Below are positions 54,126 to 62,609 of a DNA stretch of 64,000 nt, piece by piece (the stretch's first letter is position 1; every line of letters starts with the position of its first letter). Source of the stretch: Actinomyces marseillensis (GTDB taxonomy: Bacteria > Actinomycetota > Actinomycetes > Actinomycetales > Actinomycetaceae); assembly GCF_900155605.1 (NCBI RefSeq), contig NZ_LT707420.1:1625205-1689204 (forward strand), written 5' to 3'. The notes under the pieces are model-generated. The model ran no database searches. It saw only the letters and a program-made list of their open reading frames with translations, and was not told the origin of the DNA. Made by a program: the position numbers and the translations under genes.

Positions 54126-55283
54126 ATGGACTACGATCTTCACGTCGCTGTGCCCTCTTTGGAAGACCAGATCACCAGTTATCTTGGCGAAAATCCCCCC
54201 GCGTCACGTGCAGAACTTTGCGAGGCCCTTGCGGTTTCGAGAACGACGCTGGGGCGTGCGATCGCAAAGCTTGTCGATGCACACGCTGTTATTTCCCTTA
54301 AAGGAGAAGAAAAGACTGGAGCAGGCCGCCCTTCAACTCTTTTCACATCAGCACGTTCATGTGCATACTCAGTCGGCATTGTCATTAGCCGAGCCTCTTT
54401 CGCCGCAGTCTTGCTCAACCGAGGCGGCGATGTCCTTATCGCACAATCACTTCCAGCCACGCATCCCATCAACTATCGTGAGGCGCTTGATTCCATAGGA
54501 GCGCTCCTCCTTGAGCGCGCGCACACCCGCGGCGTCATTACCGACTATGTACGCACCATCGGGGTTGGTCTCCCCGTTCCCATGGGGTCAAATATTTCCC
54601 ACTCGCCGCATTCCCCCTACCCCAGCCGCGACAGCGTTATCGATATCATTTCACGCCGCTGGAAAGGGAATATCCTCATTGATACAACTGCCCGCCTTTC
54701 TGCCCTGAGTGAGGCGCTATGGGGAGCGGGACAGGGGTATCCATCAATCCTCTACGTTCGACTTTCCAACGGTATCGGCGCCAGCCTGGTGATTTCCTAT
54801 CGCCTATCGGGTGGAGACTTTGGCTTCACAGGGGAACTGGGACATATGCGTGTCCCTGACGTTCACACCCCATGCGCATGCGGAAAAGAGGGGTGCCTGG
54901 AAACCCTTGCATCCATCCCAGCACTCTGTGCTCAATGCGATGTCTCTTCTTTGAGCGAATTGGCAAGGAAAGTCAGCAATCAAGATTCCAGAACACTATC
55001 AATTCTCGAACATGCGATGGAAGCAGTCGGGGCTTGCTGCGCAAACGCTGCTCTTCTCATCAACCCCCGTGCGATCATTGTGGCAGGGGAACTTCCCGAG
55101 GCGATCCCTGAGGTCTCCGATATGCTCGCCCACGGCCTCGAAAGAGAATTAATCCCCGCAATGAAATGGAACATCGACGTCGTCCGCGCCGAACTTGGAC
55201 CGCTTGCCGCGGCGCAAGCAGCTGCCTATGCGGCGACAACCACGGCCTCGTCAATCAAGAAGGAAAACGAGGGAACCCGATGA
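54126..55283 (+). CDS. ROK family transcriptional regulator
   Basis: The 385 residues have an N-terminal winged helix (about 12-60, with SRAELCEALAVSRTTLGRAIAKLVD) followed by an actin-like ROK domain with the zinc motif CACGKEGCLE and DTTARLSALSEALWG. NagC/XylR-type repressors with this layout sense a sugar or sugar phosphate. It probably controls the surrounding sulfatase locus. AAAGGAGAGG precedes the ATG. Its stop overlaps the maturase start (ATGA). Confidence 0.93.
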   Translation: MDYDLHVAVPSLEDQITSYLGENPPASRAELCEALAVSRTTLGRAIAKLVDAHAVISLKGEEKTGAGRPSTLFTSARSCAYSVGIVISRASFAAVLLNRGGDVLIAQSLPATHPINYREALDSIGALLLERAHTRGVITDYVRTIGVGLPVPMGSNISHSPHSPYPSRDSVIDIISRRWKGNILIDTTARLSALSEALWGAGQGYPSILYVRLSNGIGASLVISYRLSGGDFGFTGELGHMRVPDVHTPCACGKEGCLETLASIPALCAQCDVSSLSELARKVSNQDSRTLSILEHAMEAVGACCANAALLINPRAIIVAGELPEAIPEVSDMLAHGLERELIPAMKWNIDVVRAELGPLAAAQAAAYAATTTASSIKKENEGTR

Positions 55284-56563
55284 CGCACTCCCCCGCTCGC
55301 GCGCTCCCCTTCTCGGTTGTCGCAAAGCCAACGGGCGCCGCCTGCAATTTGGACTGCCAGTACTGTTTCTTCCTGTCGAAAGAACTCCTCTACGACCAAA
55401 AACGCCAGTCGATGAGCGAAGAAACCCTAGAGACCTACGTCAAAAACTTCCTAGCGGCAAGCCCCGATGGGGATGTCACGATGCTCTGGCAGGGCGGCGA
55501 ACCAACCCTGCGAGGGCTCCCCTTCTTTGAACGCCTCATTGAGCTGTGCGAGAAGTATCGACGCCCCACACAAGTGGTCCACCACGCTATCCAAACCAAC
55601 GGCACCTTGATCACCGAACAGTGGGCACGCTTCTTCAAAGACAATGATGTGCTGGTTGGGATTTCTATCGACGGTCCGAAAGAACTCCATGACGCCTATC
55701 GCCTCAACCGCGGCGGGCATGGAACTCACTCGATGGTGATCCGCGGGTGGGAACAGCTTCGCAATGCCGAGGTCGAGACGAATATTTTGTGCACGGTTCA
55801 CGCTGCAAACGAGGATCACGGAGTGGAGGTCTACCGCTATTTCCGAGACGAGCTCGGGGCGCGGTACATGCAATTTATCCCCATCGTCGAGCGCGTTCCC
55901 CGCGAACATCTGCGCCAGGCCGAACTCGGGTGGCGAAGCGGAAGCTCGGCGCTCCTGTATCGCCAAGACGGAGACTGCGTGACCTCACGATCGACCACCC
56001 CATCGTCGTACGGTCGCTTCCTGTCCGATATTTTCGACGAGTGGATTCTTCGTGACGTCGGCTCGGTCTTTGTTCAAGATTTTGATTCTTCACTCTCTGC
56101 GCTTTTTGGTTCCGCGAGTGTATGCGTTCATGCCCCCTCATGCGGGGCGAATATGGCCATGGAATTTAACGGCGATGTCTACGCGTGCGATCACTGGGTT
56201 GAACCGGATTGGCTGGTCGGAAATATCGATTCACACGATTTCGCTGCTCTTGCCTCCTCCCCCACAATGCGCGATTTTGGAACGAAGAAGCAGGACCTCG
56301 ATACCGAGTGTTGGAATTGCCCATTCCTGCGCTTGTGCTGGGGAGGCTGCCCCAAGGATCGTTTTATTTCCCAAGACAATGGCCCCGACCACAACTATCT
56401 GTGTCAGGGCTACAAGAGCTTTTACGCGCATGCGCTGCCCGCACTTCGCGCAATGGCTTTCTTGATTTCGCGTGGACGAAGCGCTCAAGAAATTATGAAT
56501 CCCCTGGTCGCTCAGTCATTGGGAGTCCATATCCCACCCAAGGAGGAACATCGTGCTCATTGA
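55280..56563 (+). CDS. Anaerobic sulfatase-maturing enzyme (radical SAM/SPASM)
   Basis: Oxidises the active-site Cys or Ser of sulfatases to formylglycine without oxygen. The 427 residues show the radical SAM cluster C22-x3-C26-x2-C29 (CNLDCQYC), LWQGGEPTLRG, IQTNGTLIT and GISIDGPKELHDAYR, and a C-terminal SPASM domain with two more clusters (CVHAPSC, VYACDHW, CWNCPFLRLCWGGCPKD). Start ATG 55280 overlaps the ROK stop; the frame to 55166 is inside the ROK gene. It is the only maturase seen and both sulfatases carry C-x-P-x-R, so it is likely shared. Confidence 0.95.
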   Translation: MTHSPARALPFSVVAKPTGAACNLDCQYCFFLSKELLYDQKRQSMSEETLETYVKNFLAASPDGDVTMLWQGGEPTLRGLPFFERLIELCEKYRRPTQVVHHAIQTNGTLITEQWARFFKDNDVLVGISIDGPKELHDAYRLNRGGHGTHSMVIRGWEQLRNAEVETNILCTVHAANEDHGVEVYRYFRDELGARYMQFIPIVERVPREHLRQAELGWRSGSSALLYRQDGDCVTSRSTTPSSYGRFLSDIFDEWILRDVGSVFVQDFDSSLSALFGSASVCVHAPSCGANMAMEFNGDVYACDHWVEPDWLVGNIDSHDFAALASSPTMRDFGTKKQDLDTECWNCPFLRLCWGGCPKDRFISQDNGPDHNYLCQGYKSFYAHALPALRAMAFLISRGRSAQEIMNPLVAQSLGVHIPPKEEHRAH

Positions 56564-57368
56564 AGCCACGCTCATTGGCGTGTTGATCGGCATCGTTGTC
56601 GGAGCGCTCGGCGCGGGTGGCGGTATTTTATCGGTCCCCGTCTTGGTATATCTCCTGGGTCAAAACCCCCATCAAGCTGCAACTTTATCGCTGATCATCG
56701 TGGGTGCGACCGCTTGTGTTTCTCTTATTACTCGCGCTTCCAGTGGTCATGTTGATTGGAAGCAAGGAAGCCTTTTCGCCTTCGCGGGGATCGTCGGCAC
56801 GTGGGGAGGCTCCGCGCTCAACCCTCTGGTATCAGCACGAACGCTCATGCTGGAGTTTTGCGTTCTTTTGGCGTTTGTTGCGATTTTTATGGTGCATAGA
56901 CAGTTGCGTGCACGCGCTGATGCGTCCCCTTCATCAATTGACGAGGCCACGCCTGGGGATTCCCCACGCACGCTTGCTTCGACCTTGAAGAAGGCAGCCT
57001 TAGTGGTTCTTTTAGCTAGCGTGACCGGTTTTCTCACAGGTTTCTTTGGCGTGGGCGGAGGTTTCGCTATCGTTCCTGCGCTCCACCTTGTTCTGCGTTA
57101 CCCGATGAAGAGAGCATCCGCGACATCCCTGTTGATCATGCTCATTACAGCGCTGTTCGGCTTGGCTTCGCGTGCACTGGGGGGAACTTTGGATATCAGT
57201 GCCGAGGCCGGGGTGATGGTCACCTGCTTCGCTGCGGCCTCGATGTGCGGAGGTATCCTCGGGGCGAGGCTTACCCGTCGGGTAAGTTCTCCTGCACTCG
57301 CATGGGCATTCATTGTTCTCCTGATCGCAGTTGCAAGCGTGAGCGCTTATGCCACGCTACGCGCATAA
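56553..57368 (+). CDS. TauE/SafE family membrane transporter
   Basis: The 271 residues have about eight membrane segments in two homologous halves, each with a GxxxGxGGG motif: VGALGAGGGILSVPVLVYLLG near the start and GFFGVGGGFAIVPALHLVL in the second half. The family exports sulfite, sulfoacetate or related anions. Here it overlaps the maturase by 11 bases (GTG start, AAGGAGG upstream), which suggests it disposes of sulfate or sulfite released by the sulfatases. The substrate is an inference from context. Confidence 0.9.
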   Translation: MLIEATLIGVLIGIVVGALGAGGGILSVPVLVYLLGQNPHQAATLSLIIVGATACVSLITRASSGHVDWKQGSLFAFAGIVGTWGGSALNPLVSARTLMLEFCVLLAFVAIFMVHRQLRARADASPSSIDEATPGDSPRTLASTLKKAALVVLLASVTGFLTGFFGVGGGFAIVPALHLVLRYPMKRASATSLLIMLITALFGLASRALGGTLDISAEAGVMVTCFAAASMCGGILGARLTRRVSSPALAWAFIVLLIAVASVSAYATLRA

Positions 57369-57409
57369 CGAGAGGTCAAGGGGGAATGAAGGCGATGTGC
57401 GCACCTGCC

Positions 57410-58165
57410 CTAGGCCTCGGGCACAGTTCTGGCCACAAGAGTATTCGTCGCCTGCGCAACCGGGCGCACGATCATCGAATCGATGTTGACGTGACGCGGC
57501 CGCTCCAAGGTCCACACAATCGCCTCGGCGATATCCTCGGCGACGAGGGGCTCGGCAACCCCCTCATACACACGGTCCGCGGCTTCCTGAGAGCCCAAGC
57601 GATTGAGAGAAAACTCTTCAGTTTGCACCATGCCGGGCGCGATCTCGATAATCCGCACGGGCTCACCCACCAGCTCCTGACGCAAGGTATTGGCAATGAT
57701 GCGCTCAGCGTGCTTGGCGGCAACGTAACCGCCGCCTCCCGGGTATGTGTCGTGGGCGGCTGTTGACGTCAGGAAGACGAGGTCGCCTCCCCGCTCGCGC
57801 ATTGAGGGGAGAAATGCGCGCGTGCAGTGCAAGGCCGTGAGGACATTGCGCTCAAACATTTCACTCCACCTGGCGGGATCTGCATCCGCAACCCGGTCAA
57901 CGCCGATGGCTCCACCCGCATTGTTCACGAGAGCATCGATGGGGCCGCCTTCTAGGACATGCGCGACCATTTCCTCCACCTGTGCGTGGTCGGTGAGGTC
58001 CGCCGCCCAATACTCACAGCCAATCTCGTCAGCGAGGGCCGCGAGGCGCTCGCGGCGACGGGCCACAGCAATGACATCCCACCCCCGCTTTGCCAAAAGA
58101 CGGGCGGTGGCTTGTCCGATTCCGCTGGAAGCTCCGGTGACAACGACGCGACGAGAGATAGTCAT
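57410..58165 (-). CDS. Short-chain dehydrogenase/reductase
   Basis: A 251-residue classical SDR: TGASSGIGQATA nucleotide motif, NNAGGAIG, and the catalytic S-Y-K set (LTSTAAHDT...YVAAKHAERI). Closest general type is the YdfG/serine dehydrogenase group, but the substrate cannot be told. Start ATG 58165 has no ribosome-binding site; a TATTAC element nine bases upstream hints at a leaderless transcript. It lies downstream of the glpACB operon behind a hairpin. Confidence 0.88.
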   Translation of the reverse strand: MTISRRVVVTGASSGIGQATARLLAKRGWDVIAVARRRERLAALADEIGCEYWAADLTDHAQVEEMVAHVLEGGPIDALVNNAGGAIGVDRVADADPARWSEMFERNVLTALHCTRAFLPSMRERGGDLVFLTSTAAHDTYPGGGGYVAAKHAERIIANTLRQELVGEPVRIIEIAPGMVQTEEFSLNRLGSQEAADRVYEGVAEPLVAEDIAEAIVWTLERPRHVNIDSMIVRPVAQATNTLVARTVPEA

Positions 58166-58176
58166 GGTGCAACAGT

Positions 58177-58220
58177 AATATCCCCGGGCGCGCATCGTCA
58201 TCTGCGCATCCGGGGATATT
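58177..58220 (-). terminator. Hairpin after glpC
   Basis: An 11-bp perfect arm pair (58177-58187 with 58210-58220), extended after two mismatches by four more pairs, follows the glpC stop by ten bases. No T-run. It should end or attenuate the glp transcript; its promoter-side arm runs into the SDR upstream region. Confidence 0.7.
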
Positions 58221-58230
58221 CTCTTTCATC

Positions 58231-59505
58231 TCAGCCTTCGGGTAGACCGTAGGCCTTGTGAATCAGCCAGATCGGGTGAACAACATTCGCGCCGGTTGCC
58301 GTGCGAATCTGCCACCGACAGGTCTCGGTATCGCAGGCCGCGAGTTCAACATTGACCTGCTTAACGAAGTCGAAAACCGGAGCTCCCACCGCTTGGGCGA
58401 TCGCATACTTTTCTTTCTTCATTCCGTAGGTTCCGGCGATACCGCAGCAGGGCTGCTGGGATTCCTTCACTGTCACCCCGGGGATCAAGCTCATGAGTTC
58501 TACCGCGGGCATACCTAAACCTTGCGATTTGAGCTGGCAGGGTGCGTGGTAGGGAATGGTCACGTCGATGCGTTCCATATTCATGTCGAGCTCGCCGCGA
58601 TCGTAGAGGTCGATGAGGAACTCGCAAATGTCCCAGGTGCGTGAGGCGACATCTTCAAGTTCAGGGGTATCCATTTCCAAGATGTCGTGAGCCTCATGGC
58701 GAAGCATTCCACCACACGAACCAGAAGAGGAAATAATCGGTGCGTCCCGATTCGCCTTGCGCAGGTCATGGGTCAGACGCGAGACATACTTACGCGATTC
58801 GTCGTAAAGACCGTTTGACTGCAGAGCCAAACCACAGCAGCCATGCGGTGGAACAAGGACTTCGTAGCCCAAGTGCTCAAGTACCAGCACGGAGTGGATT
58901 GAGGTCTCGACCTCAAAGTACTGTCCTGCGCAACCGTGGAAGAAGATCACTTGTCCCTTCGTACCGGAGTTGGGAAGCGGAGTGTGCTTCTTGAACCAGC
59001 TTTCGAAGGTGCGACCATAGGCGCGAGGCATGGGGGCATTGCGGTGAACGCCAATGATCTTTTCCATAGCAACGCGAATCGGCTTAACATCCAGCGCCCA
59101 GTTGGCGATGGGAGCGAAGGGGGTCATGACGCTGCCAATCAGGCCAGTGCGTCCAATGAGCTGATCGCGAAGCGGGATTCCCTGCTTCTTCTTCATGTCG
59201 GTTCGCGCGTGGTGGATCATTTCGGTGACCTTCACGCCTTGAGGACACACCAAAGAGCATGTACCGCACGAGGAGCAGTAGTCGATCGAGTGATCAACGA
59301 ACTGACCTTCTTGGCGGTAGCGTTCTGCTTGCGGACCAGAGTACTTCGGACCAGCGAAAAGATCGGTCACGCGCATGACGGGGCATTGCGTTTCACAGAT
59401 CGTGCACTTCACGCAGGCATCGAGGGAAGCACGAAGACCGAAGTCATCACCTTCAAGCCCCAAAACATCGGCTTCTTCGATGCCGGGTACAATTTCCAGA
59501 CTCAT
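58231..59505 (-). CDS. glpC: Anaerobic glycerol-3-phosphate dehydrogenase subunit C
   Basis: Membrane-associated iron-sulfur subunit that passes electrons to the quinone pool. The 424 residues have two ferredoxin-type motifs (CVKCTICETQCPVMR and CSSCGTCSLVCPQG) followed by two CCG (cysteine-rich) domains, HGCAGQY...PHGCCGLALQ and HAPCQLK...QPCCGIAGTYG. The start is ATG 59505, overlapping glpB by four bases; upstream open frame is shadow. Last gene of glpABC. Confidence 0.95.
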   Translation of the reverse strand: MSLEIVPGIEEADVLGLEGDDFGLRASLDACVKCTICETQCPVMRVTDLFAGPKYSGPQAERYRQEGQFVDHSIDYCSSCGTCSLVCPQGVKVTEMIHHARTDMKKKQGIPLRDQLIGRTGLIGSVMTPFAPIANWALDVKPIRVAMEKIIGVHRNAPMPRAYGRTFESWFKKHTPLPNSGTKGQVIFFHGCAGQYFEVETSIHSVLVLEHLGYEVLVPPHGCCGLALQSNGLYDESRKYVSRLTHDLRKANRDAPIISSSGSCGGMLRHEAHDILEMDTPELEDVASRTWDICEFLIDLYDRGELDMNMERIDVTIPYHAPCQLKSQGLGMPAVELMSLIPGVTVKESQQPCCGIAGTYGMKKEKYAIAQAVGAPVFDFVKQVNVELAACDTETCRWQIRTATGANVVHPIWLIHKAYGLPEG

Positions 59506-60749
59506 TGAAGAACCTCCACAATCGAATCGGCTGCGCGCAGCGCACTTGCGAGCGCGATACCATCGCCCGACTTTTCCTTCCAACGCGTTGAACCAGCCAG
59601 ATTCCCACCAGCCGCATAAACGTTGGAGTAGACGGGACCTGCTCCCGGAGTGCACACACGCATCTTGTCGTCGACTTCAAAGCCAACCTTGAAGAGAGGC
59701 TGCTCACTGCCCCAGAAGTCTCCATTAAGCAAACTCGTATCAACGCCTGTTAGCGGAAGCCCCATAACCGTGTCCCTCACGTGACCGTAAGAATCAATCT
59801 CGAGCGCTCCCGATTCGAATCCTCCCGCGGCAAGGATCACGGACTTGGTCGGGATTGTACGGGCATGGCCAGCGGTCGAGATGGTCACGGATTGCACCTG
59901 CTGGTCTTCGACCTCGTATGAAACCAGGGAAGATCCCAGCATCACACGGCAGCTTGCTTTTGCAATCTCGGTGAGTTCTTGGTTCAGGCGCATACCCGGT
60001 ACCGACGGCGGCTGAAGAACAATTTCAAAGACGGGCTGGCCGAGCATTTCTTGGATGTCTTTCCAAGCAGTCGGATCATTCAGACCAAGAACGGCAGGAA
60101 GGCCGACGGTTTCACCTGGGCGCACGACTTCTTTCAGAAGTGCGACAAGGCGTTCGCGGGTCTCCTTATGATCCAGTGCGCGCGCAAAGTTCGTGCCGGT
60201 CGTGTCGCGCTCTTGCCCGCGAATATCGAGATCAATATAGGCTGAACGCGCCACAATCGCCTGCCCGTTGGCATCCTTTTGAAGACGCATGTTCTCGGCG
60301 GCAAGGGAGGGGTAAAAGTCCTTCAGACGCTTGAAACCAACGATCACATAGCTTTGCCCGACAGGGATACCGGCTTGCATCGAAGGCTGGTACAAGGCGG
60401 TCGGACGCAGTGCGCCAAGCGCTGTTGGAATACGGACATTCGTATCGGCCGAGCCAAGGAGGCGCTCGGGACCCAGAAGTTCGCGAATCCACTCAAGCGA
60501 TTGCTCAACGTATGATGCCCCGAGGCGCGCGTAGGGGTGAGTGGGGTGATCAACGGCGAGCTGTGTGATTGCGTCTAGGGGACGTTCAACGAGTTCCGGG
60601 GCGTAGCCCAGAGCGTCGATTGTCCCTTGCCCCAGTTGGAGTCCACCAATTCCCTTGGTGACAAGAGTGACCTGAGCCCCGCGCTGCGCCAGTCGGATGC
60701 TGGCAGCAAGACCGGCAAGGCCCGCTCCGATAACGACTGCGTCACGCAT
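59502..60749 (-). CDS. glpB: Anaerobic glycerol-3-phosphate dehydrogenase subunit B
   Basis: The 415-residue flavoprotein subunit has FAD motif VVIGAGLAGLAASIRLAQRGAQ in part at the N-terminus, GLPAVLGLNDP in the middle and VILAAGGFESGALEID near the C-terminus. In E. coli GlpB links the GlpA catalytic subunit to GlpC. ATG 60749 overlaps glpA by eight bases, and its stop overlaps glpC by four, so all three are translationally coupled. Confidence 0.94.
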   Translation of the reverse strand: MRDAVVIGAGLAGLAASIRLAQRGAQVTLVTKGIGGLQLGQGTIDALGYAPELVERPLDAITQLAVDHPTHPYARLGASYVEQSLEWIRELLGPERLLGSADTNVRIPTALGALRPTALYQPSMQAGIPVGQSYVIVGFKRLKDFYPSLAAENMRLQKDANGQAIVARSAYIDLDIRGQERDTTGTNFARALDHKETRERLVALLKEVVRPGETVGLPAVLGLNDPTAWKDIQEMLGQPVFEIVLQPPSVPGMRLNQELTEIAKASCRVMLGSSLVSYEVEDQQVQSVTISTAGHARTIPTKSVILAAGGFESGALEIDSYGHVRDTVMGLPLTGVDTSLLNGDFWGSEQPLFKVGFEVDDKMRVCTPGAGPVYSNVYAAGGNLAGSTRWKEKSGDGIALASALRAADSIVEVLQ

Positions 60750-62409
60750 GGGTGAGTCCTTCCTGTTCTTCTCCATCTTCCAGGGCTTCTTCCCCACTCT
60801 CGACAGCATCCCAGTACGCGCATTCATGCGGAATAGCATCGGGAGCGGTCGGCAGGTGCTCGACGTCTAGGGTTCCTTCGTGGATCCAATTGTCCAGAGC
60901 AGCCTGACGGGCTTGTTTACCGAAGAGAATGGGCCACAGTCCGATCCAACGGTTCTTGAGGAAGAGGCGAAGCAGTTCATTTGTCCGAGGCGCGTCGATG
61001 TCACCGCGTTCATGTGCAATCCCCGCGCTGCGCTGGGAGCAAAAACCTCCCTGACAGGGACCCATTCCGAGACGAACTTGACGGCGCACGTCATCGAGTT
61101 GCCCACCGGGAAGAACGTCCATTGTGCGTTCGAGCATTTCACGGGTGACAAGTTCGCATTCGCAGATGATCTCTTGGCTGGAAGGCGACTCGCCACGGTG
61201 TTCAACATCGTCGAGGCGGTGGCCGATGTAGTAGTTCGAGTGTCCTTCTGCCTCGGGAACGACTTCGTCGGCGGTACGGCAGGGCCGTTCCTCCCCCATC
61301 TGCTGACACATGATGTCGACGATGCGTTCTGCCATCAATCGGTAGGTCGTGAGCTTACCGCCGGCAATGGTCAAGATGCCATCAACGCCATCGCGACTCA
61401 GGTGGTCAACGATGTGCATTCCTCGGGCCATGTGACGGGTATCTGATTCGGAGACGCGAGTGTCTTTGATGAGCGGACGAGCGCCCGCCCACGCATGGAG
61501 AGCACGCGACTTGCGGAAGCCAGGAATCAGGGTTTCTCCCGCGTCAAGCATCTGCTGGACTTGGTCAGAAAGAATCGGCAACTTGTCGGGGTCTTCCGCA
61601 CGCAAGTCGGTCGTTCCGATAATGCACACGGGGTGGACGGGAACCAAGATGTCACCGTCAGCGGGCCAAATGCAGCGGTTAATGACGTTCTGTGAAAGAC
61701 GATGATTCATGGCGATCATGATTCCCGCACCTGGAACGACTTCCACTCCATGGCAGTCCGCAAGCGCCGCGATTTGTCCGGCCCAGGGGCCGCCACAGTT
61801 CAAGACAAAGGAGCAGTCAATCCGGATGTCCTCGCCTGATCGTTCATCGCGCGCGAAGACCGCTTCGATACGGTCTTGGCTGCGTTGAATTCCGGTTGCA
61901 CGAGTGTAGGTGAGGATCTCCGCTCCATAGGCAATGGCCGAGCGCGCCGCACCCCAGACCATACGCCAGCCGTCGACGGTTCCGTCTTGTACTGCAAATG
62001 CGCGCTTAAGTCCCGGATCAAGTCGAGGCTCGCGACGAAGAGCCTCAGCGGGAGAAATCTCTTCTGCAGGAACGTGAGCGGCTCTCGCGCGAGCGATGAA
62101 CTGATCGGCGTAGTCTTCATCGTCGACCGAGGTTGTCACGAAGAGGCCGCCGGTCTTCTCCACCGCATCAGCATTGATACGGGAAACGATTGCATTTTCT
62201 TCTGCACATTCGGTTGCTGATTCAGGGTCGGATGCAATGTAACGTGCGCCTGAGTGGAGCAATCCGTGGTAGCGCCCAGAAGTTCCTTGAGCCATATCGG
62301 CCCGGTCAAGAAGAATGGCACGGAATCCGCGCATTGCGACATCGCGGACAACGCCGGCACCGGTCGAGCCGCCACCGATGACTACGACATCAGTCTCCAT
62401 CGTCCTCAT
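60742..62409 (-). CDS. glpA: Anaerobic glycerol-3-phosphate dehydrogenase subunit A
   Basis: Catalytic flavoprotein oxidising sn-glycerol 3-phosphate to dihydroxyacetone phosphate. The 555 residues include VVVIGGGSTGAGVVRDVAMRG, GTSGRYHGLLHSGARY, a C-terminal Bfd-like [2Fe-2S] region ICECELVT...MGPCQGGFC (about 415-460) and an extra tail of about 90 residues. The start may be ATG 62409 or ATG 62400. Presence of GlpABC rather than GlpD fits anaerobic or microaerobic growth. It could feed from dihydroxyacetone/glycerol metabolism together with dhaKLM. Confidence 0.95.
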   Translation of the reverse strand: MRTMETDVVVIGGGSTGAGVVRDVAMRGFRAILLDRADMAQGTSGRYHGLLHSGARYIASDPESATECAEENAIVSRINADAVEKTGGLFVTTSVDDEDYADQFIARARAAHVPAEEISPAEALRREPRLDPGLKRAFAVQDGTVDGWRMVWGAARSAIAYGAEILTYTRATGIQRSQDRIEAVFARDERSGEDIRIDCSFVLNCGGPWAGQIAALADCHGVEVVPGAGIMIAMNHRLSQNVINRCIWPADGDILVPVHPVCIIGTTDLRAEDPDKLPILSDQVQQMLDAGETLIPGFRKSRALHAWAGARPLIKDTRVSESDTRHMARGMHIVDHLSRDGVDGILTIAGGKLTTYRLMAERIVDIMCQQMGEERPCRTADEVVPEAEGHSNYYIGHRLDDVEHRGESPSSQEIICECELVTREMLERTMDVLPGGQLDDVRRQVRLGMGPCQGGFCSQRSAGIAHERGDIDAPRTNELLRLFLKNRWIGLWPILFGKQARQAALDNWIHEGTLDVEHLPTAPDAIPHECAYWDAVESGEEALEDGEEQEGLTHA

Positions 62410-62475
62410 AGTGTTACGTTGTTCCTTAGAGAGTTTCTGATTGTTTCCTTATTAATCATGACCCTTTTAGAGACT

Positions 62476-62512
62476 TTGCACATCTTCCCAAGGCGTGTTG
62501 CACATATGTGCA
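62476..62512. promoter_or_regulatory. Candidate operator between glpA and the M13 peptidase gene
   Basis: The octamer TTGCACAT occurs at 62476-62483 and again at 62498-62505, 22 bases apart (two helical turns). The second copy is part of a perfect 14-base palindrome, TGCACATATGTGCA (62499-62512). It lies about 65-100 bases from each divergent start. The binding protein is unknown; a GlpR- or CRP/FNR-like regulator is possible. The rest of the 200-base gap (62410-62609) shows no gene. Confidence 0.5.
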
Positions 62513-62609
62513 CATTACTCACTTCAGCCTGTAATCATTCACAGCGAACTTAGGCCTTCCTAAGAAATCGGGCGTGCGCCACATACTAGCCGCAACGTAC
62601 AGTGTCTTT

